Assembly (NCBI GenBank): GCA_023053575.1
Contig: JAKZAP010000015.1
Coordinates: 15,744,142 to 15,808,141 of the forward strand
Length of the DNA: 64,000 bases
Origin: Branchinecta lynchi
Taxonomy: Eukaryota > Arthropoda > Branchiopoda > Anostraca > Branchinectidae
Direction: 5' to 3'
The number at the start of each line of letters is the position of its first letter. The first letter of the stretch is position 1. The notes beneath the pieces were generated by a model, which did no database searches, was not told the origin of the DNA, and saw nothing but the letters and a program-made list of their open reading frames with translations. Shown here piece by piece: positions 40,918-54,285 of the stretch. Position numbers and translations under genes: made by a program.

Positions 40918-41265
40918 GTTGCGTTTTTTGCCTTTCCTCCGTAGGTCGGTTAACCTACCTACTTGCCACTATTGAGCGTTTTGTCGTCTCGCCGGTCGGT
41001 TCGACTGAGCTCTAAAAAACGACTTATAAGAAAAATGGCGTCTTCCAGTCGCAGGCGCCTATCTCTCCAATGAGAATTTTGAATTTCGCGCCGTGCCAAG
41101 AGCGTAGGTCGGTTGGATGGAGCTCAGACCTCAGTCCACAGGTCGGTTAGCCGACCGACGAAAAAACAGCTTATAAGGATTTAGGTCGGTTAACCGAAGA
41201 AAGAAAACGGCTTATAGAGAGAAATCTCGCAAGTCGGTTAACTGGATGACGGCAAAAAACGCAAC
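40918..41265. mobile_element. TA-flanked MITE with repeated GGTCGGTTA motifs
   Basis: Perfect inverted termini GTTGCGTTTTTTGCC with TA on both sides (40916-40917 and 41266-41267), a Tc1/mariner-like signature. Inside, about six copies of GGTCGGTTA or its close variants are scattered, several as the palindrome-like GGTCGGTTAACC. Confidence 0.8.
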
Positions 41266-41462
41266 TAATGTTTCAAAGTCAGCTTGGGCTCAAAGAATAT
41301 TTACGCATCATGGTAAAATCTTGCGTTCTGAGGACGGCCTTAGATATTCTGAACGTCATACCAGAACAAATAGTGAACATAAAAACCTTAACGCAATCAA
41401 AATAATGCAGTACATTCAGTCAGATGATACAAAAATAAGTTTGTTTTTCAGTTAAACTTTAA

Positions 41463-42729
41463 AGGTTCAATGGAAAAATGTCACAATAGTGAACGCTAAA
41501 TAATGGGAAACTCGAACAACAAATACATAAACACACAAGAAAGCTAACAACACCTAACTAATTGTGCATCAACAACCGTTAACTTAACAACAAAATACAA
41601 AGATGAAACAAGGAAACCGTAGAGGCAACTACGAACTGAATAAATGGCCAAAATTGTGAAATTTTATTTATTGGTGAGGTAATTGGTAATAAGGGTGAGA
41701 ACAAGTGAAGCAGAACCAGAACCTCGGTCGCACTTATTTTTCTTTGTCGTTAATGTTAGAATTAATGTTTACTATCTTTCACTTTTTGACCAGAATCAAA
41801 GGATCCGTCAAAGTTCTCATTCAGGAACAAAAGAATCCCAATCCCTGGGAGTTCCCGGGAAAGGGAAAGAACTGCTATTGCGCGTCTCCACGAAGCCTAC
41901 AATTAATCCATACGCCGTTGACTGTCCGCAGAAGAAAAGATTATAACCCACGTGTTGCCAGTGAAAATCACGGGAAACTCCGCTTGACCTAAATGAGCCG
42001 ATAATGACAAGCCCGGTAATGATAATTGTGTTTTCTTTAGACAAATCCTACGTCCAAAGACACGGAGATCACTGGTGCTCAACCAATGGCCGGTTCCGGA
42101 GCACTAATTCAATATACTGGATCGAAATCCTATTGTTGACAAACATGGGTAAAGCAGAAAAAAGAAAAGAATTTTTTTTTAATTTTTTGTTTCTCTCCGT
42201 CAAATGACTAAAATACCGAAACAAATTAATACAACAATATAATACAAGTAACATAGAGCAATGTAACAATATGTTAGATAGTAAGATTATTAATATCGAT
42301 ATGCTTGATTCTGTGTCTTCCCATCTTTCCAATAATGTTCAAAATGATCCTAAGAACCGAGATACACATACTCTACAAAATACGGGGCACTGATCAACTA
42401 GGATAATTATAATAACAAAACGTTTGTAGCACAGATAGATGGAACAACGGCTGTTTACAACGCTAGCAATAGTATATTGCAATAGATTGATAGTACTAAT
42501 GCGGTTACATGGACCACAAAACACATATTTGACATTTCTGCGGTTAATAACCTTGACGACAGACTGACATTTCTCGTTCTTCTCCAAGCTCACTGACGTC
42601 TGTTGGACTTGGAAATGACCAACGGTCAAAATCATGGGATGTTTATGCCTTGCAAAATCAGGTTAAAATTTGCGCTTCTTGTAGCAAATTAGAATCCAGG
42701 ACAGATCGGAATTAAGGTCTCTTCAGATG
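41463..42729. other. Unassigned interval
   Basis: Several open frames below 100 codons overlap on both strands and show no recognisable domain. Confidence 0.4.
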
Positions 42730-43242
42730 GCTCAGTTTCAGTTTATTCATAAAAATAAAAAACACCATTAACTGTTTATGGCCCCACCATAAGGCCTAGC
42801 AATGTGTGGGGTTTATTCTTTATTCATGTAGAAGGGAAACAAACCAAAGAAATCAAAAAAGAAAGTAAAAGAAGGAGAGAATAAAAGAAGAAGAAAAGAA
42901 GAATGAAGACATAACAAACTGACAAGAAATGTCCACTAACGAAAGATCTTCCATCACCAAAGCGCCCTTGCCCCCCCCCCACCGCACACACAAAAAAGGA
43001 AGGAAAAAGAAGAAAGGAAATTATGTTTTGGAACATTATGTTTTTGAGAAAAACGACTTGGCCTGTGACTTGAAAGCTGAAAGGGTAGACGCAACCGTTA
43101 CCTCCTCAGATATTGAGTTCCACACCCCCGGATCAAAGTGTTTTATTATGAAAGAAGCACTAGTTGTTTTACAGGGGGCACTCGCCAACTGCCGGGCATT
43201 CCGAGTAGAATACTCGCGGAAATCCTGATTCTGTGAAAACAA
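42730..43242 (-). pseudogene. LINE 3' end fragment (RT C-terminus)
   Basis: On the minus strand the frame 43242-43036 reads FDPGVWNSISEEVTVASTLSAFKSQAK, the typical last block of CR1/L2/RTE-type LINE proteins (P-x-VWNSLP...SLxxFK). It is followed by an A/T-rich 3' region. A poly-C tract sits at about 42972-42981. Confidence 0.65.
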
Positions 43243-44912
43243 ATTCTGAAAAGATGAATTTAAATGATCATTAAAATACCAATAAGTGAAAACTGCAACT
43301 TAGTAGCTCTAATTGTGAACAAATCCATTATTTTATTAGATCTAAAACGCTCACGTTGATTCTTATTAGGGTCATGCGACGTGGTTGCCCGGATGGCACT
43401 GTTCTGTAGACTTTGAGCTTTCTTGTGAGAAGATACAAAGGTGCTAGCCCACGCTCACGCTAGCGTAGGAAGGCTCTTTGTAACATTTTTAAAACCGGAA
43501 CCCCCAAAAGGCTACGTCAATCAAGAACAGATATGCTAAACAACATCCGCCTCCCTATCTCTGCAATAAGACCACGCGTAGTCGAATAGATTCCCTCCCT
43601 ATGCTCTACCAATGCAAATGAGCGGAGGGTAAGAGCTAGGTATCACAGTTCTTTACCTCTCCAAATTTGCTATATCGCAATAGAGCTCCGGAAAGAAATT
43701 TCGTGAGCAACACCGATTGGTTGTCTACCATTATGACGTCACATGTTACGCGCTGTAAAGCGGTCATGAGCGCCTGCTACTTAGTCTTTTCTTCTGGTCT
43801 GACCTCTGGTTGGAATAGTGGGCGAAGGGGGGGGGGGGGTAGACGGCGTCAGCCAGGGTTGCCACTTGTCGCACGATAGCGTGAATTGTCACTCAATTTT
43901 TATTTTTTTTCACTCTTGTCCTTCTTTTTTTCTTTTTTTATTAGTTATTTATTATGTTGTTTGTTGGTGTGTTTAGAAAATGGTTAACCTTTACTACTGC
44001 ACGCCAGCAAAAACGTAGGTTTTGCCATTAGTGCAGTAGATGTAAATAAATAGAAAAGAGTTAAATTGTGTTTATTTATTAATAAAATAAGTTAAAAAAA
44101 ATAAGCAGGACGCAAAAGTTACTCTATTTCAGAAAATTACCAAGTGTGTTATTGTTGCAAGGATTCCGACCGGAAGTGACTCCTTCAAGTTTTTTCATGA
44201 AAGTAAAATAATATTTGTCATTTTTACAGAGGCTATTCCGACCAAAAGTGAATGCCGTTTTGTGCCAAAGTCACTATCTAAATATTTGTCATGAGGCAAA
44301 ACTGGCGTCAGCTTAGCAGGTAGCTCTTGCTTCTTTTTTTTTTTTTTTTTAAGTAACCGCTTTTACGAAAAATCACGACGCTTTCGCGCCGACTCTTTTC
44401 TTTTTAATCGTCTGGCCGACCTTTTTGGGGGGATGGGTGTTGCCAAACGGTGCCTGATGGCTCTGATTACAAGCACTAGTTAGAGTCAATGAAATGCTTA
44501 GCTTAGTTTTAATCTATTGGCTTATTTCTTCTTTGTCAATGTAAACAGCCTCTGGCTCTCTTTAATTTATTATATTTTGTTAAAGTCCGGAGATGCTTTG
44601 CAACAGATGTATTCTCGCCAGTCCAAAGTAGGGCTTAGTTCGACCAGGAGATCTTCGGCTGACTCCCACAGTGCCCACAATGATAATGCCCACCATAAAT
44701 ATGTATCGATCAGATTGAGCTAATAGAGCCCATGAAAAGAGTGTTTAAAGAATAGAACCAATACGACGTCTAACACAGAAATAGTCTTTACCATTGACAG
44801 GGAAGATTCTTATAAACGTCACTATTTTTCTATTTTCATAAGAAGTCTAGCACCGGCCGCCATCATTATTCCTTACTAAAAAAATCACCAATCATTCATG
44901 ACAATGACTGTG
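43243..44912. other. Unassigned interval with homopolymer tracts
   Basis: A G12-13 run at about 43827-43839 is followed by the CGCACGATAGCGTGAATTGT phrase shared with segment D. A T run is at about 44334-44350. No genes recognised. Confidence 0.4.
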
Positions 44913-44916
44913 TTGA

Positions 44917-45700
44917 AGTTTAACTGAAAAGCCAACTTATGTTTGGTCATTTAATGGAACTCACGAATTTATTTCGGTTTTGCCGGGATCTAGTAATGAC
45001 TTTCAAAATATGTACGACCGTCCCCACAGTGCAAATTCTACTATGACGCGGAAAAACACAAATACGGCTTTTCAGAGGGCAGTGGTGAGGTTGGTGAAGA
45101 CCATGCTTAGTGGCTGAACACACATTTATGCAGCGTTTACAAGTACAGGAAAACTTGAACAGAATCCGATCTTGGTGACAGGATTACGTTCACACGCAGA
45201 GGGAAAAAATAAATTCTTCAAACCAGAAAATCTGACAAAAACAAATTCACTTGTCAACAAAAAAATGTTTTGATATCATTTATGACATTAGTACTGATGA
45301 TTGCTGCTCTTAAAAGCTAGCTAGACTTTTTAGTACTTTTTTCCAGCGCCGCCGACAAGATTCCTTTCAAGTAGACCGGAATTCCTTTCATCAGGAAAGG
45401 ATTCCCGTCCCGCTAGACTTTTTTTCTACTCGTCTTCACGAACGGAATCCTTTCTAGTCGACCTGAATTCCTTTCTACTCGACGGGATTTCTTGTCCGTG
45501 TAAACGCTACATTAGTCAAGCGTACAACACAGTTACAATCGCATAGAGGTACTACAAACCCCTCGAGGAATGTCCACTGTTCGAATATCGATTATTCTTA
45601 AATAGCGGAGCAACGAAGTAACGCATTTTCATCGGATCTTCAAGCCTCTTTAAGTGACTGGTAACTAGATTGTCCTATTTCAGATCTCTTCAGTTAATCT
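44917..45700. mobile_element. TTAA-type MITE, older copy
   Basis: Left terminus AGTTTAACTGAAAAG after TTGA; right terminus TCTTCAGTTAATCT before TTAG. The interior GCAAATTCTACTATGACGCG is shared with the element at 55680. Both flanking tetranucleotides differ from TTAA by mutation. Confidence 0.6.
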
Positions 45701-45829
45701 TTAGCGGCTCGTGAATAACTATTCAGTCTCGGTTGACTGCTAGGCAGAGATTGCATAGAAACGTCGAAACAAATCTTGAGAGAAACAAATGTCACTAATT
45801 ATTTAGCTGTATTTTTTCGGATCCGAAAA

Positions 45830-47100
45830 CGTAAGTGAAGGGATACCTATGTCACCTATGACACATCGCAAAAGTTGTCCGTCTGTTAGCACGATAACTC
45901 TCGAAGGAATATTTTGTTCAAATTATACATGATGACTCTTTGGGTCAAAGTACAGGTCAAGTTCGAAGATGGGCTCTGTAGACCTATATTTAGGGGTGGG
46001 GGAGGGGTTTCAGATTAAGGGACGACAAAATATTTAGAGGGAAGTAAACATGCTGAATCTGAATATGTAAATTATTCTCTCGCCGGACAAGTAGTTCGCG
46101 CTGAATCTGGAAATTTAGCATAAAGTTTTAACATAGTCGATATAGAGTGAAGAACATGAAACATGTTGAAACATGAACATGTTGTTGCAACTTTCGAGCA
46201 TACTAATGATAAACAAAAAGTGTATGCGATCGGTTTAGTTATCTCTGAACTCCCAACCAGCATTGAAAATTCAGAATGCATCCGACAACTACCTTGTAAC
46301 AATTTAATCAAATCTGTTCGAAAATTTGTGATCATTGACCAGTCCCTGCCCTACCCCTTTATTCATACATGCGAAAGCTCTGCGTTTGGGTGACGTGAAT
46401 TTATTTAATAGATGCACCCAGTGGGGATGGTGACTTCGCTCACGCATACGCACAAAGATAATTGGGTTTAATAGAAGACTGTTCAAACCTAGCGTACGTA
46501 TTCAAAAGGGGTTCATATATGTTGTTCAAACTTCGTAGAAAGATTCACTGGCAAAGTACAAGCCAAGTCCGTAGATCGGTCCTTCAGCCCTATATTTACA
46601 GGCAGAGGAGGGGGCTTTGAATTAAGGGGAAAAACAATTATATTTTATTAGCTAATGAAATTCGTTTAAGTGGTAAGGAGGCTCACTGAATCCTTGTCTG
46701 AACTTAGTTTTCTTGCCGGGCAAATAATTCTCCAGGAATTCAGCCGAAATTGGAAATTTGGTTGAAGCTCAAAGTTGTTTCTGAAGTCGATTAGAGATTC
46801 GATATCGGGATAAGGAGACATGCTGAATCGAGTTTTGAACTTTCTTTCCTTGACTGATAAGCTGGCAAAATTTGCAAAAACCTGAAAATTTGGATTGAAA
46901 GGTTTGGCTTTTAGTGTCACTAGATCTTTTACTCTGCATGCAGTTCTCCGAGAATGCTGCTAAAATACGAGGGATTTCGTAAGAAAAAAAAAAAAAAAAA
47001 CTGTAAAAAAAAGTTTTTGAAGTCGACTTGATATGAGATATACTGGTGCAAGCATGCTTCTTGAATCCATGTCTGAACTTGGTTTCCTCATTTGATTAGT
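45830..47100 (+). repeat. Dispersed repeat family Y
   Basis: It begins GGATACCTATGTCACC and ACATCGCAAAAGTTGTCCGT, and continues with diverged units of about 130 bp carrying ACATGCTGAA(T/C) and CGCCGG(A/G)CAAGTAGTTCG. Homologous to 51780-52800. Confidence 0.65.
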
Positions 47101-47649
47101 TGTTTGGCAGTAAACAAAACACTTAAAAACTGTAACGTTTTTTGTCCATATTCAAGCGGTTGTTTATGGATAAATAGCAAACATGTTAAAGGGGCCTGGC
47201 AAAGACTCGGAAATGTACAAGATTCGATTGTCTGGATCAAGAAGTCTAAAAGGTTTGAAGCCAAGCTGACCATTCGTTCCGAAAGAAATAGAAAATCGTG
47301 ATTTTTGGGGTTTGTTGAGGGGTTGGGCCTTCTGATTTAGTTTGTTCTTTCGCTGATGAGGGTTTGCTGCAAGTGCAATCGAAATATTTGAATTTATATA
47401 TATCCCTCGCACAACATCTTAGAGGGATAACTAGCTGATCAAGAAAAAAATCCGAACATCACGGTTTTCTATTTCTTTCTCAAGAAGTCTGATAAACATT
47501 ACATTTCTGGGGTCCCATCGAAACATTCTTGTTTTAATTTCATCTCTAAGCTAAATATTTTCTTCTTGTTTATTTTTCTTGTTAAAGGACTCGTCGTACC
47601 TATAATGCCAATGCAACCAACCTATCTCCGTAACTGCATTAACTAAAAA

Positions 47650-49716
47650 AAATTGTTCGATATCCACGATTGGGGCCGCGTTAATCGCCGGTTATCTCTG
47701 TTTGAGTGTGACCCGCTACTCGATAAAATCAAAGTACCGTTCCAGCTGCTTAGCCCCGATTGTAGTTCTTATCTTAGTGATCGTGCGATTGAAATTCAGA
47801 TTACGAGTTATCTCGTGGAAGTAAATCACGCACTTCGACGTGCGGACCTAGTGCGGTTCCAACCAGACGTGTTCGCGAAAAACGGAACTGGCCGATTGGT
47901 CAAAAACCTCGAATCGTGTTTCAGCATGTGAATCGGGTAAACTGTGGCTCCGAATTTGGAATAAGTCTGATAAACAGTGTTCTGGTATAGTAAACGATTT
48001 GCGTTTGGAACAAAAAGAAAATTCACAAGCACCACAAAATTATGATTAAAAAAATGTTGACAAGGTAGAGAGTGACCGTTCTCTTTTGTGGAAAAGTCTT
48101 AAACGTACCGACCGGGCCTCAGTATTTATGAAATAAGTCGGGTTGATTATTATAAAAATAAGTTTTCGTCATCAGATCCGGCTACGGAAAGTAAATTTGA
48201 AAAAGACCTTGACAGTCTACTAGCTAAATTTCCATGGTCTGCTTTTACAGTGACTCCGTCTGACGTAAAATACGCTTGAAGAAAGATTAAGAAAAAAGCA
48301 CTCGCTGGTGTTGATCTACTCTCTGCAAAACGTCATGAAAATACTAGCGATTTACTTGCGCAGCATCCTTCAGCACATTTCATCAGGTATTGTGCTGCAG
48401 CAGTTTTGCGTACGCCAGATCACGACTATCCCCAAAAAACGGAAACAAGATCTGGAGGATTGTCGATCGTATAGCCCTATAATAACTGTTTCTTGCACTT
48501 CGTTTAAAATTTTTGAGTCTATTATATCATTCTTAGTGAAATTTCTCGGAAGTGTCATGTTCCTTCGTATCAGTTTGGTTTCCAGAAAGATCGAGTCGGG
48601 AGCATGCTCTATTCGCTCTTTTAATGTTGTTGCGGATGTGGATGGCTCCGGGGATTTCCTTGTTCTTTGTGCAATGAACATAGCCAGAGCTTTCGATTCC
48701 TCTATTTTTGCCCAGATTTTGGCAGAAGCTATAAAAAGAGGGGTTGATCCTTCCGTTATTAAATGTCTTCGTTATATGTACAGTCATCTCAGAGCTAAAA
48801 TGAAAGGGGGTTTGGACTTTTTCAATGTATTAAAGGGTGTAAGACACTGAGGTTTAACTTCCCCTGCTCTTTTTAACAACTCGGTCCGTCCTGCTCAAAA
48901 TTCTGTCGAGTGCACGTGTATTTATGGCGGTGTGGATGTGTCTCTGTTTACTTACGCCGATGATATTTTGAATCGAAGTCGCACATTTTTGGGAAGTGAA
49001 AGTATGTTTTCAAAACTACAACATGAATATCAGCAGATCGGACTGAGTTTTAATGTTGACAAAACCTTGGCAATTGCTTTCAGTTTTAAAGGTCATCCAG
49101 CCAAGCGCCTTGTACTTTCTGAAACATCTATTCCGCTTTCTGACAGTGTCGTTTACCTTGGCATGCCCATCGGAAAAACCATGAAAGAAACCATCAAGCT
49201 TGCCATTCAAAAGCTCGCAAAAAAGGTACGGATCGCTTATGCTTCACTTGCTGCTAATATCAATTATCTTAGTCGGTTTCGTCTTTCTGAAATTTACAAC
49301 AGTCTGTGTTGTGCCTCACCTTCTTGCTATGTCCCCCATTTGGCAATTTTCTCTGCTTCTAATAAGAAAAATATTCACTGGATTTATTTTAAGTTTGCCA
49401 AGTATCTGCTGCATTTGCCCCCCTGGACCAGTAATTCTTACTTGGCGTAGAAATTTCTTCTGGTTCTGCCTGCTAAGATTATTGATAAAAGAATGGAAGA
49501 TTTATAATCTTCCCCTAGTAAACTGAACCACCAGTGGTCTTCGCTCTTCCTGTAATCTGTAGTTATGTTTGTGCTGTGTTTAATGTAAACTTTTGCTATG
49601 TGCGTTGTCTTTTCTGTTGTTGTTGTTTTTCTTTTCTTTTTTTTTTACTCCGGAGGTCTACACGCCCTCCATTGCTTCTTTTGACGGGTGATAAATAAAT
49701 GTATTGATTGATTGGC
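47650..49716 (+). mobile_element. APE-type LINE, copy 2 (decayed; endonuclease missing)
   Basis: It starts in the post-endonuclease linker (LLDKIKVPFQLLSPD at about 47720) and ends with AATAAA and (ATTG)n at about 49704-49716. A relative of the copy at 4.5-7.1 kb. No target duplication located. Confidence 0.8.
47653..49526 (+). pseudogene. LINE copy 2 RT, broken
   Basis: Pieces in several frames: linker 47653-47931, RT motifs 1-2 and A in 48308-48850 (TTIPKKRKQDLEDCRSYSP, CAMNIARAFDSSIFAQ), YADDILNRSR and YLGMPIGK in 48932-49450, and the end FAKYLLHLP. Motif B is lost in a stop at about 48848-48850 followed by TSPALFNNS. Inactive. Confidence 0.8.
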
Positions 49717-51439
49717 ATTCATTAAATCTTAAAACCCGAAACCCAGTTTCATCCGTAAGCCCTCTAACGCCACCTAACTAATGTTTGCAATTGCGACGGT
49801 TTAGTAGTTTCCATGCGCATTGTGCTCCTGACGAGCATCCCAGTAACATGGTATACTTTTCCTTTTCTGAAGTTTGCTAAGTTTTTACTAGGGGTCAATG
49901 GGTATGGGAACTGGCTTAAAACAGCCAAAGCCGTGGATAATTTGTTGAAAATTATTGGAACATAAATAGTAAATGGTGCGAGGTGTGCTTTACGATTTGT
50001 TTTGAGCGTGTCCCTGTGCGTACTTTCACTGTCACTAGATGATCCCACAGTCTTACGAGTTCGAGTTCGAATTGGAGACATAAACTGGGGTCGATCTGGA
50101 CACTGCAAAATCTAGACAGGCTTGACCGTTTTAATTTTCAAGAAGCTGAGATAAGGCTGAGTGAATATAAGGTTTGCCGGAGGACCGTTTGAGGACAATT
50201 TGCTGTTTGAGGAATCACGGTTTTATATTTCTTTCGGAAGGGTGAGTGAGCAAAGGAAGGACTAACTGAGTGTTAAATCTCCCCCCAAATAGCTGGCTTG
50301 AACTATCGTTAAAATGGGTATGATCGAAAAAAAAAATCCGTGATTTCGGTAAAAAGTCAAATATACTTTTAACAGGGTCACATCAGAAGCAAGCAGTTAG
50401 CTGAAGGAAATATAATTTTGTGGTCTGCTAGCATTATTTCGCTCAAACTGTGCGCATTTTTAACCGTGTAATTTTTGACCGTTGGCACGGTGGAAACCGA
50501 CAAAAATATCTCGCGGTCTGGAAGCCTTCACATAGACAAGCTGTAAACTAACCTTGACAAGCACATCAGAAAGATTGATAAACGTTTAGCTGGTGTACTG
50601 ATAAAAAAAACTAAAATAAAATCAAAATATTTGGCATAATTATTCTGTTTAATTTCTCAAGCAAAATAGGTCAATTCGCGAGACTATCTTGTGGTGGAAC
50701 TGACGGACTTGTTGTCATATGCTGCTGTTTTTTTCTTCTATTAGTTGGGAACAATTTTGGCTAAATTTATGCTGGCTACTGTTGATTACGATCATTTAAT
50801 ATAAGAAATTAAAAATACAAAATATAGTTTTGTCCAATGATCATCAGTCATACCATACGGAGCCTCTGAACCGGTCTCAAATATTCTATCAACCCGAACC
50901 ATAAGAAACTAAAGGTGGTCGTCAAGAAATTTAGAGCAACAGGATTGATCATATAAAGAATGTTGATCACCCGGTTCTGTTCTGCCAAAATGTGTACAGA
51001 CCCGTTTAGTTAGTTGGTGCATATGGCTAACGTACCGTGTCTTTCCTTGCCAAGTCAAGGCTTGATATTCGAAAGTGATTGTTGAAAAATCACAGGCCTT
51101 TAGTAGCACAAAGACGGTTTGAGCATTTCTTCGTCCTCTTGACTCTGCTCAGAATACACATCCTCTTTTAATTCGAAAATCACGGCCCTTAATAACACAA
51201 AGATGGACTGAACATTTGTGTTCGCTAACTCATGACTATATAAATCTTCGTTTATGTCTTCAATAGACCTAAACTTTAGTCGGTGGTCCTGGGGGGTGTT
51301 TGGGGCAATCAAAGCTTGTCTTTTCACTGAATTTGTGTATGACAGTTCTGTTTTAGCGTTCGTTTTGCTTCATCTTTCATCAGCGTCATAAAGATTTGCG
51401 GTTTGGTGAGAAAACGCAGCGGAATAATCTTCTGTGAAA
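49717..51439. other. Interval upstream of the transporter; putative promoter and 5' UTR near its end
   Basis: No coding similarity. About 49790-49860 (CCATGCGCATTGTGCTCC) resembles 34110-34140. The promoter of the transporter is expected shortly before 51440, but no TATA or initiator can be named with confidence. Confidence 0.4.
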
Positions 51440-51481
51440 ATGAATAGATTAAGTGGAAGATTTGGGAGCATTACTCGTCAG
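51440..51481 (+). CDS. SLC2/Tret1-like sugar transporter, exon 1 (start codon)
   Basis: An ATG in good context (GAAAATGAA) opens 14 codons (MNRLSGRF...RQ) that end in CAG before a consensus donor GTAAGT. Phase 0 at the donor matches exon 2. The peptide would be the cytoplasmic N-terminus before the first membrane helix. Exon 1 is short, so its assignment depends on the phase match, the donor and the position 3.55 kb upstream of exon 2. Another first exon is possible. Confidence 0.6.
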
Positions 51482-51779
51482 GTAAGTTTCAGCGTCTCCT
51501 AGTCTGATCCTGTTTATTTTAATACACAACTGTATGGCAGGTCAGATCCACTAGTTTATGTAAAACAAAAATGGTGACTCGTCCACCTAGTCTCCATCTG
51601 TCAGTAGATCACGTGCGTTAATTCTGTAAAACCCACCTCAATCTTTCGATGGAGAATATCCCTCAGTAACGGATCAGTAGTGAAGATAATCACAGACAAC
51701 GTCAAACATAATTGGCAGCTAATTTTATCGGTTTCGATTATGCGGCATTTTGGCTTCAAACGTTGTCAGTGTTTGGGAT

Positions 51780-52800
51780 CCCAAAACAAAAGTGGCGGGA
51801 TACCTAATGACATCGCAAAAGTTGTCCGTCCGTCTGTCTGTCGGTCTGTGCGCACTATAACTCTCGAAGAGAATGAGATATTTTGATGAAACTTGGTTGA
51901 GGATTCTTTGGGTCAAAAGTAACGTCGAGTTTCCTCCTGTAGCCCTACTTTAGGTGTGGGGGGTTAAATTAATGGGCAAATGAAATATTTCAACCGATAA
52001 TGTGATAGTCGATTATGGGGTAAGAAGACATTCTGAACACGGTGGTGAAAATCATTTTGTCATCGAACAAGTAGTTCGCCCGAAATCCGGCTAAAGCCGC
52101 TAAGTTTGTTAAAAGTAAAAATTTTATTTGAAGTTGATAAGTTTTCGATTTAGAGGTAAGAAGACATGTTGAACACGATTGTGAAAACCATTTTTTTGCC
52201 GGTCAAGTAGTTAGTCCGGAATCCGGTCAAAACCGGAAAGTCTGTTAAAAGTAAAAGTTTTATTTGAAGTTGATTAGATGTTCGGTTTGGGGGGTAAGAA
52301 GACATGCTGAACACGATGGTGAAAACCATTTTCTCGCCGGGCAATTACTTCGCCCGGAATTCGACCAAACCCGGAGAGTTTGTTAAAAGTAAAAGTTTTA
52401 TTTGAAGTTGATTAGATGACAGATTTAGGGGCGAGAAGAGGCGCTGAATATGTATATGAGAATCTTTTCTTATCGGGACATATAGTTCGTTCGGAATACG
52501 GTTGAAGCCGGATTTTTTTCTTAAGTTAAAGTTTTACTTGAAGTTGATTAGATGTTCTTTATACGGATAGGGAGATACGCTGAATTCGTTTCTGAACTTT
52601 CTTTTGTTCCTGGACAAGTATGGTAGTTCATTCGGAATTCGGTCGAAACCAGAAATTTGCAAAAGTACAGCAGGAACTTTCGATCAGTATCGTCAAAATA
52701 GATATGGCTGATAGAGGTATATCTGAACTTAGTTTTCTCTGATGATTGGCCTGTAGAATTACGGATCTGGCAAAGACAAGACCGAGTTGTCTGGATCAAA
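51780..52800 (+). repeat. Repeat family Y, tandem units of about 135 bp
   Basis: AGACAT(T/G)(C/T)TGAACAC recurs at about 52028, 52162 and 52301, each followed by a GTAGTTCG-type phrase and AAAGTTTTATTTGAAGTTGA. The head of the repeat has GTCCGTCCGTCTGTCTGTCG. Homologous to 45830-47100. Confidence 0.75.
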
Positions 52801-53265
52801 TTTTAGACTTCTGGGATCCCATCGAAACCTTTGGTCTTGTTAATTAAGTCAAACCATATTTTTCGGCAAAATCTAGGCTACTAAGATTCAATTATTGACA
52901 CGACTGCTATTCAAGTGTTGCTGAAGGAATACTTATGTCCATGTAGTCTTAAATAAATGTAAATAAAGGCAAACCTTTTATTTTAAAAAAAATATTATTT
53001 ATTTAGAATAGATAATGTGTTTTCTTTTCTTATTTTCTGATAACAGGTTAAGATGCAGCATTGTATACCAATGCTTGGACAAGGGACCTGTCTTTTTTTT
53101 CAGGTATGAAAAAAATTCTAATAATACTCGACAGCTTCGTGATACAGTGCAGCATAATTTTCTTTATTCAGGGGCCGGGATACTTCTGAAGCTTGGACAA
53201 ACCAGTTGCGTTATCCTGCAAATTTACTGGCTTTTGGTATTTTCTCCCTGAAACGAGTTTTCTTT

Positions 53266-53570
53266 GAGCGTGTTCCACCCTTCTAACAATAGTTACTAAT
53301 AGTTACTATTTCTGTTCTATCTTCATGAAAAGTTACTACGCTGACCGTTCCAACCTTGTTGGAATAGTAACTAATAGTTATTATTTGCTTACCATGCTCG
53401 GGACCGTAGTAAGCGTAGTAACTACGCATCTCTGTAACAGGATTGGTCGGATTCGCCCCTGGCCTGAGGTCCTGCAGAAAAATAGAAAAATCGTTCGAGC
53501 CTTGACGGCGAAAAGCCAGAATTCGTGACGTCATGCGTAGTAACTACGGTAAGTAGGATGGAACACGCTC
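53266..53570. mobile_element. Short TIR element (GAGCGTGTTCCACCCT ends)
   Basis: Left GAGCGTGTTCCACCC and right GGATGGAACACGCTC are inverted with one mismatch. AGTTACTA-type motifs repeat just inside both ends. About 305 bp, no coding. A further end of this family is at 32329. Confidence 0.75.
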
Positions 53571-54285
53571 TTTATTTGCACTTAAGCTAAAACACAGGTT
53601 TGATGCAGTTAGCGCAGAAATATATTCCGATGAACATGTTGAAGTTCCGTCGATATTCAAATGGTTAGCATTTAAACTGAAACTTACGGAATGAGTAATC
53701 TAACGCAAAGTAAGGAAAGGCTTAGCCATAAAAAGGAAATCTGATAGCTAGAACGAAAATATTACCAAATTAATATTTTCTTGCTCAGAGTATCTTTAAA
53801 GCTTTGCTTTCCTTAGCTTAATCATTTCAGGGTATTTCGAAGTTCAGGATCAGTCCACTCTGGTGCTTGAATGAAATTGCAACACAAACTCGATAAACAG
53901 ACTTTGGAGGTCTAGATTATTTTTCTTTAACGAACATGTATGTTGACAGCTCGTCAATTATTAGATGTCTTCTGGATTTTACTTCAGTAAGACGTGTAGT
54001 CGTCACGGTTACACTGTACTAAAAAATAAGTTATAGAATAAGCAGTTTTATTAGTCGTATGTAGACGTTTCGATATTTTTCTAAATTAAAAGTATCACAT
54101 ATCTTCCTGTCAGCAGCGCTAGATACAAACTGCACATTCTCTGACCATGTCATATAATTTAGGACCAAATTGGTGTGAATAATAATAATAATAACTGTAT
54201 TTAAAAGCCCATGGGCCATATACATAATACACATTACAAGAGAAAACAACAACAATATTTTCTTACGGCTATGAAGCCTCACTAT

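Larger units (their letters stand above)
40481..41458. mobile_element. TTAA-type (piggyBac-like) MITE hosting two further elements
   Basis: TTAA at 40477-40480 and 41459-41462. The termini are versions of AGTTTAACTGAAAAG (left one with three differences, right one clean). The interior near 40520-40620 (AAGAGGCTTGAAGAG, GCTCCGCTATTCACGAATAA) matches the other TTAA MITEs. Two unrelated elements are inserted inside, at 40714-40899 and 40918-41265. Confidence 0.75.

Noticed and set aside
41683..42635. Several overlapping frames of 70-98 codons
   Set aside because: They occur on both strands with no family resemblance and no splice pattern that would link them.
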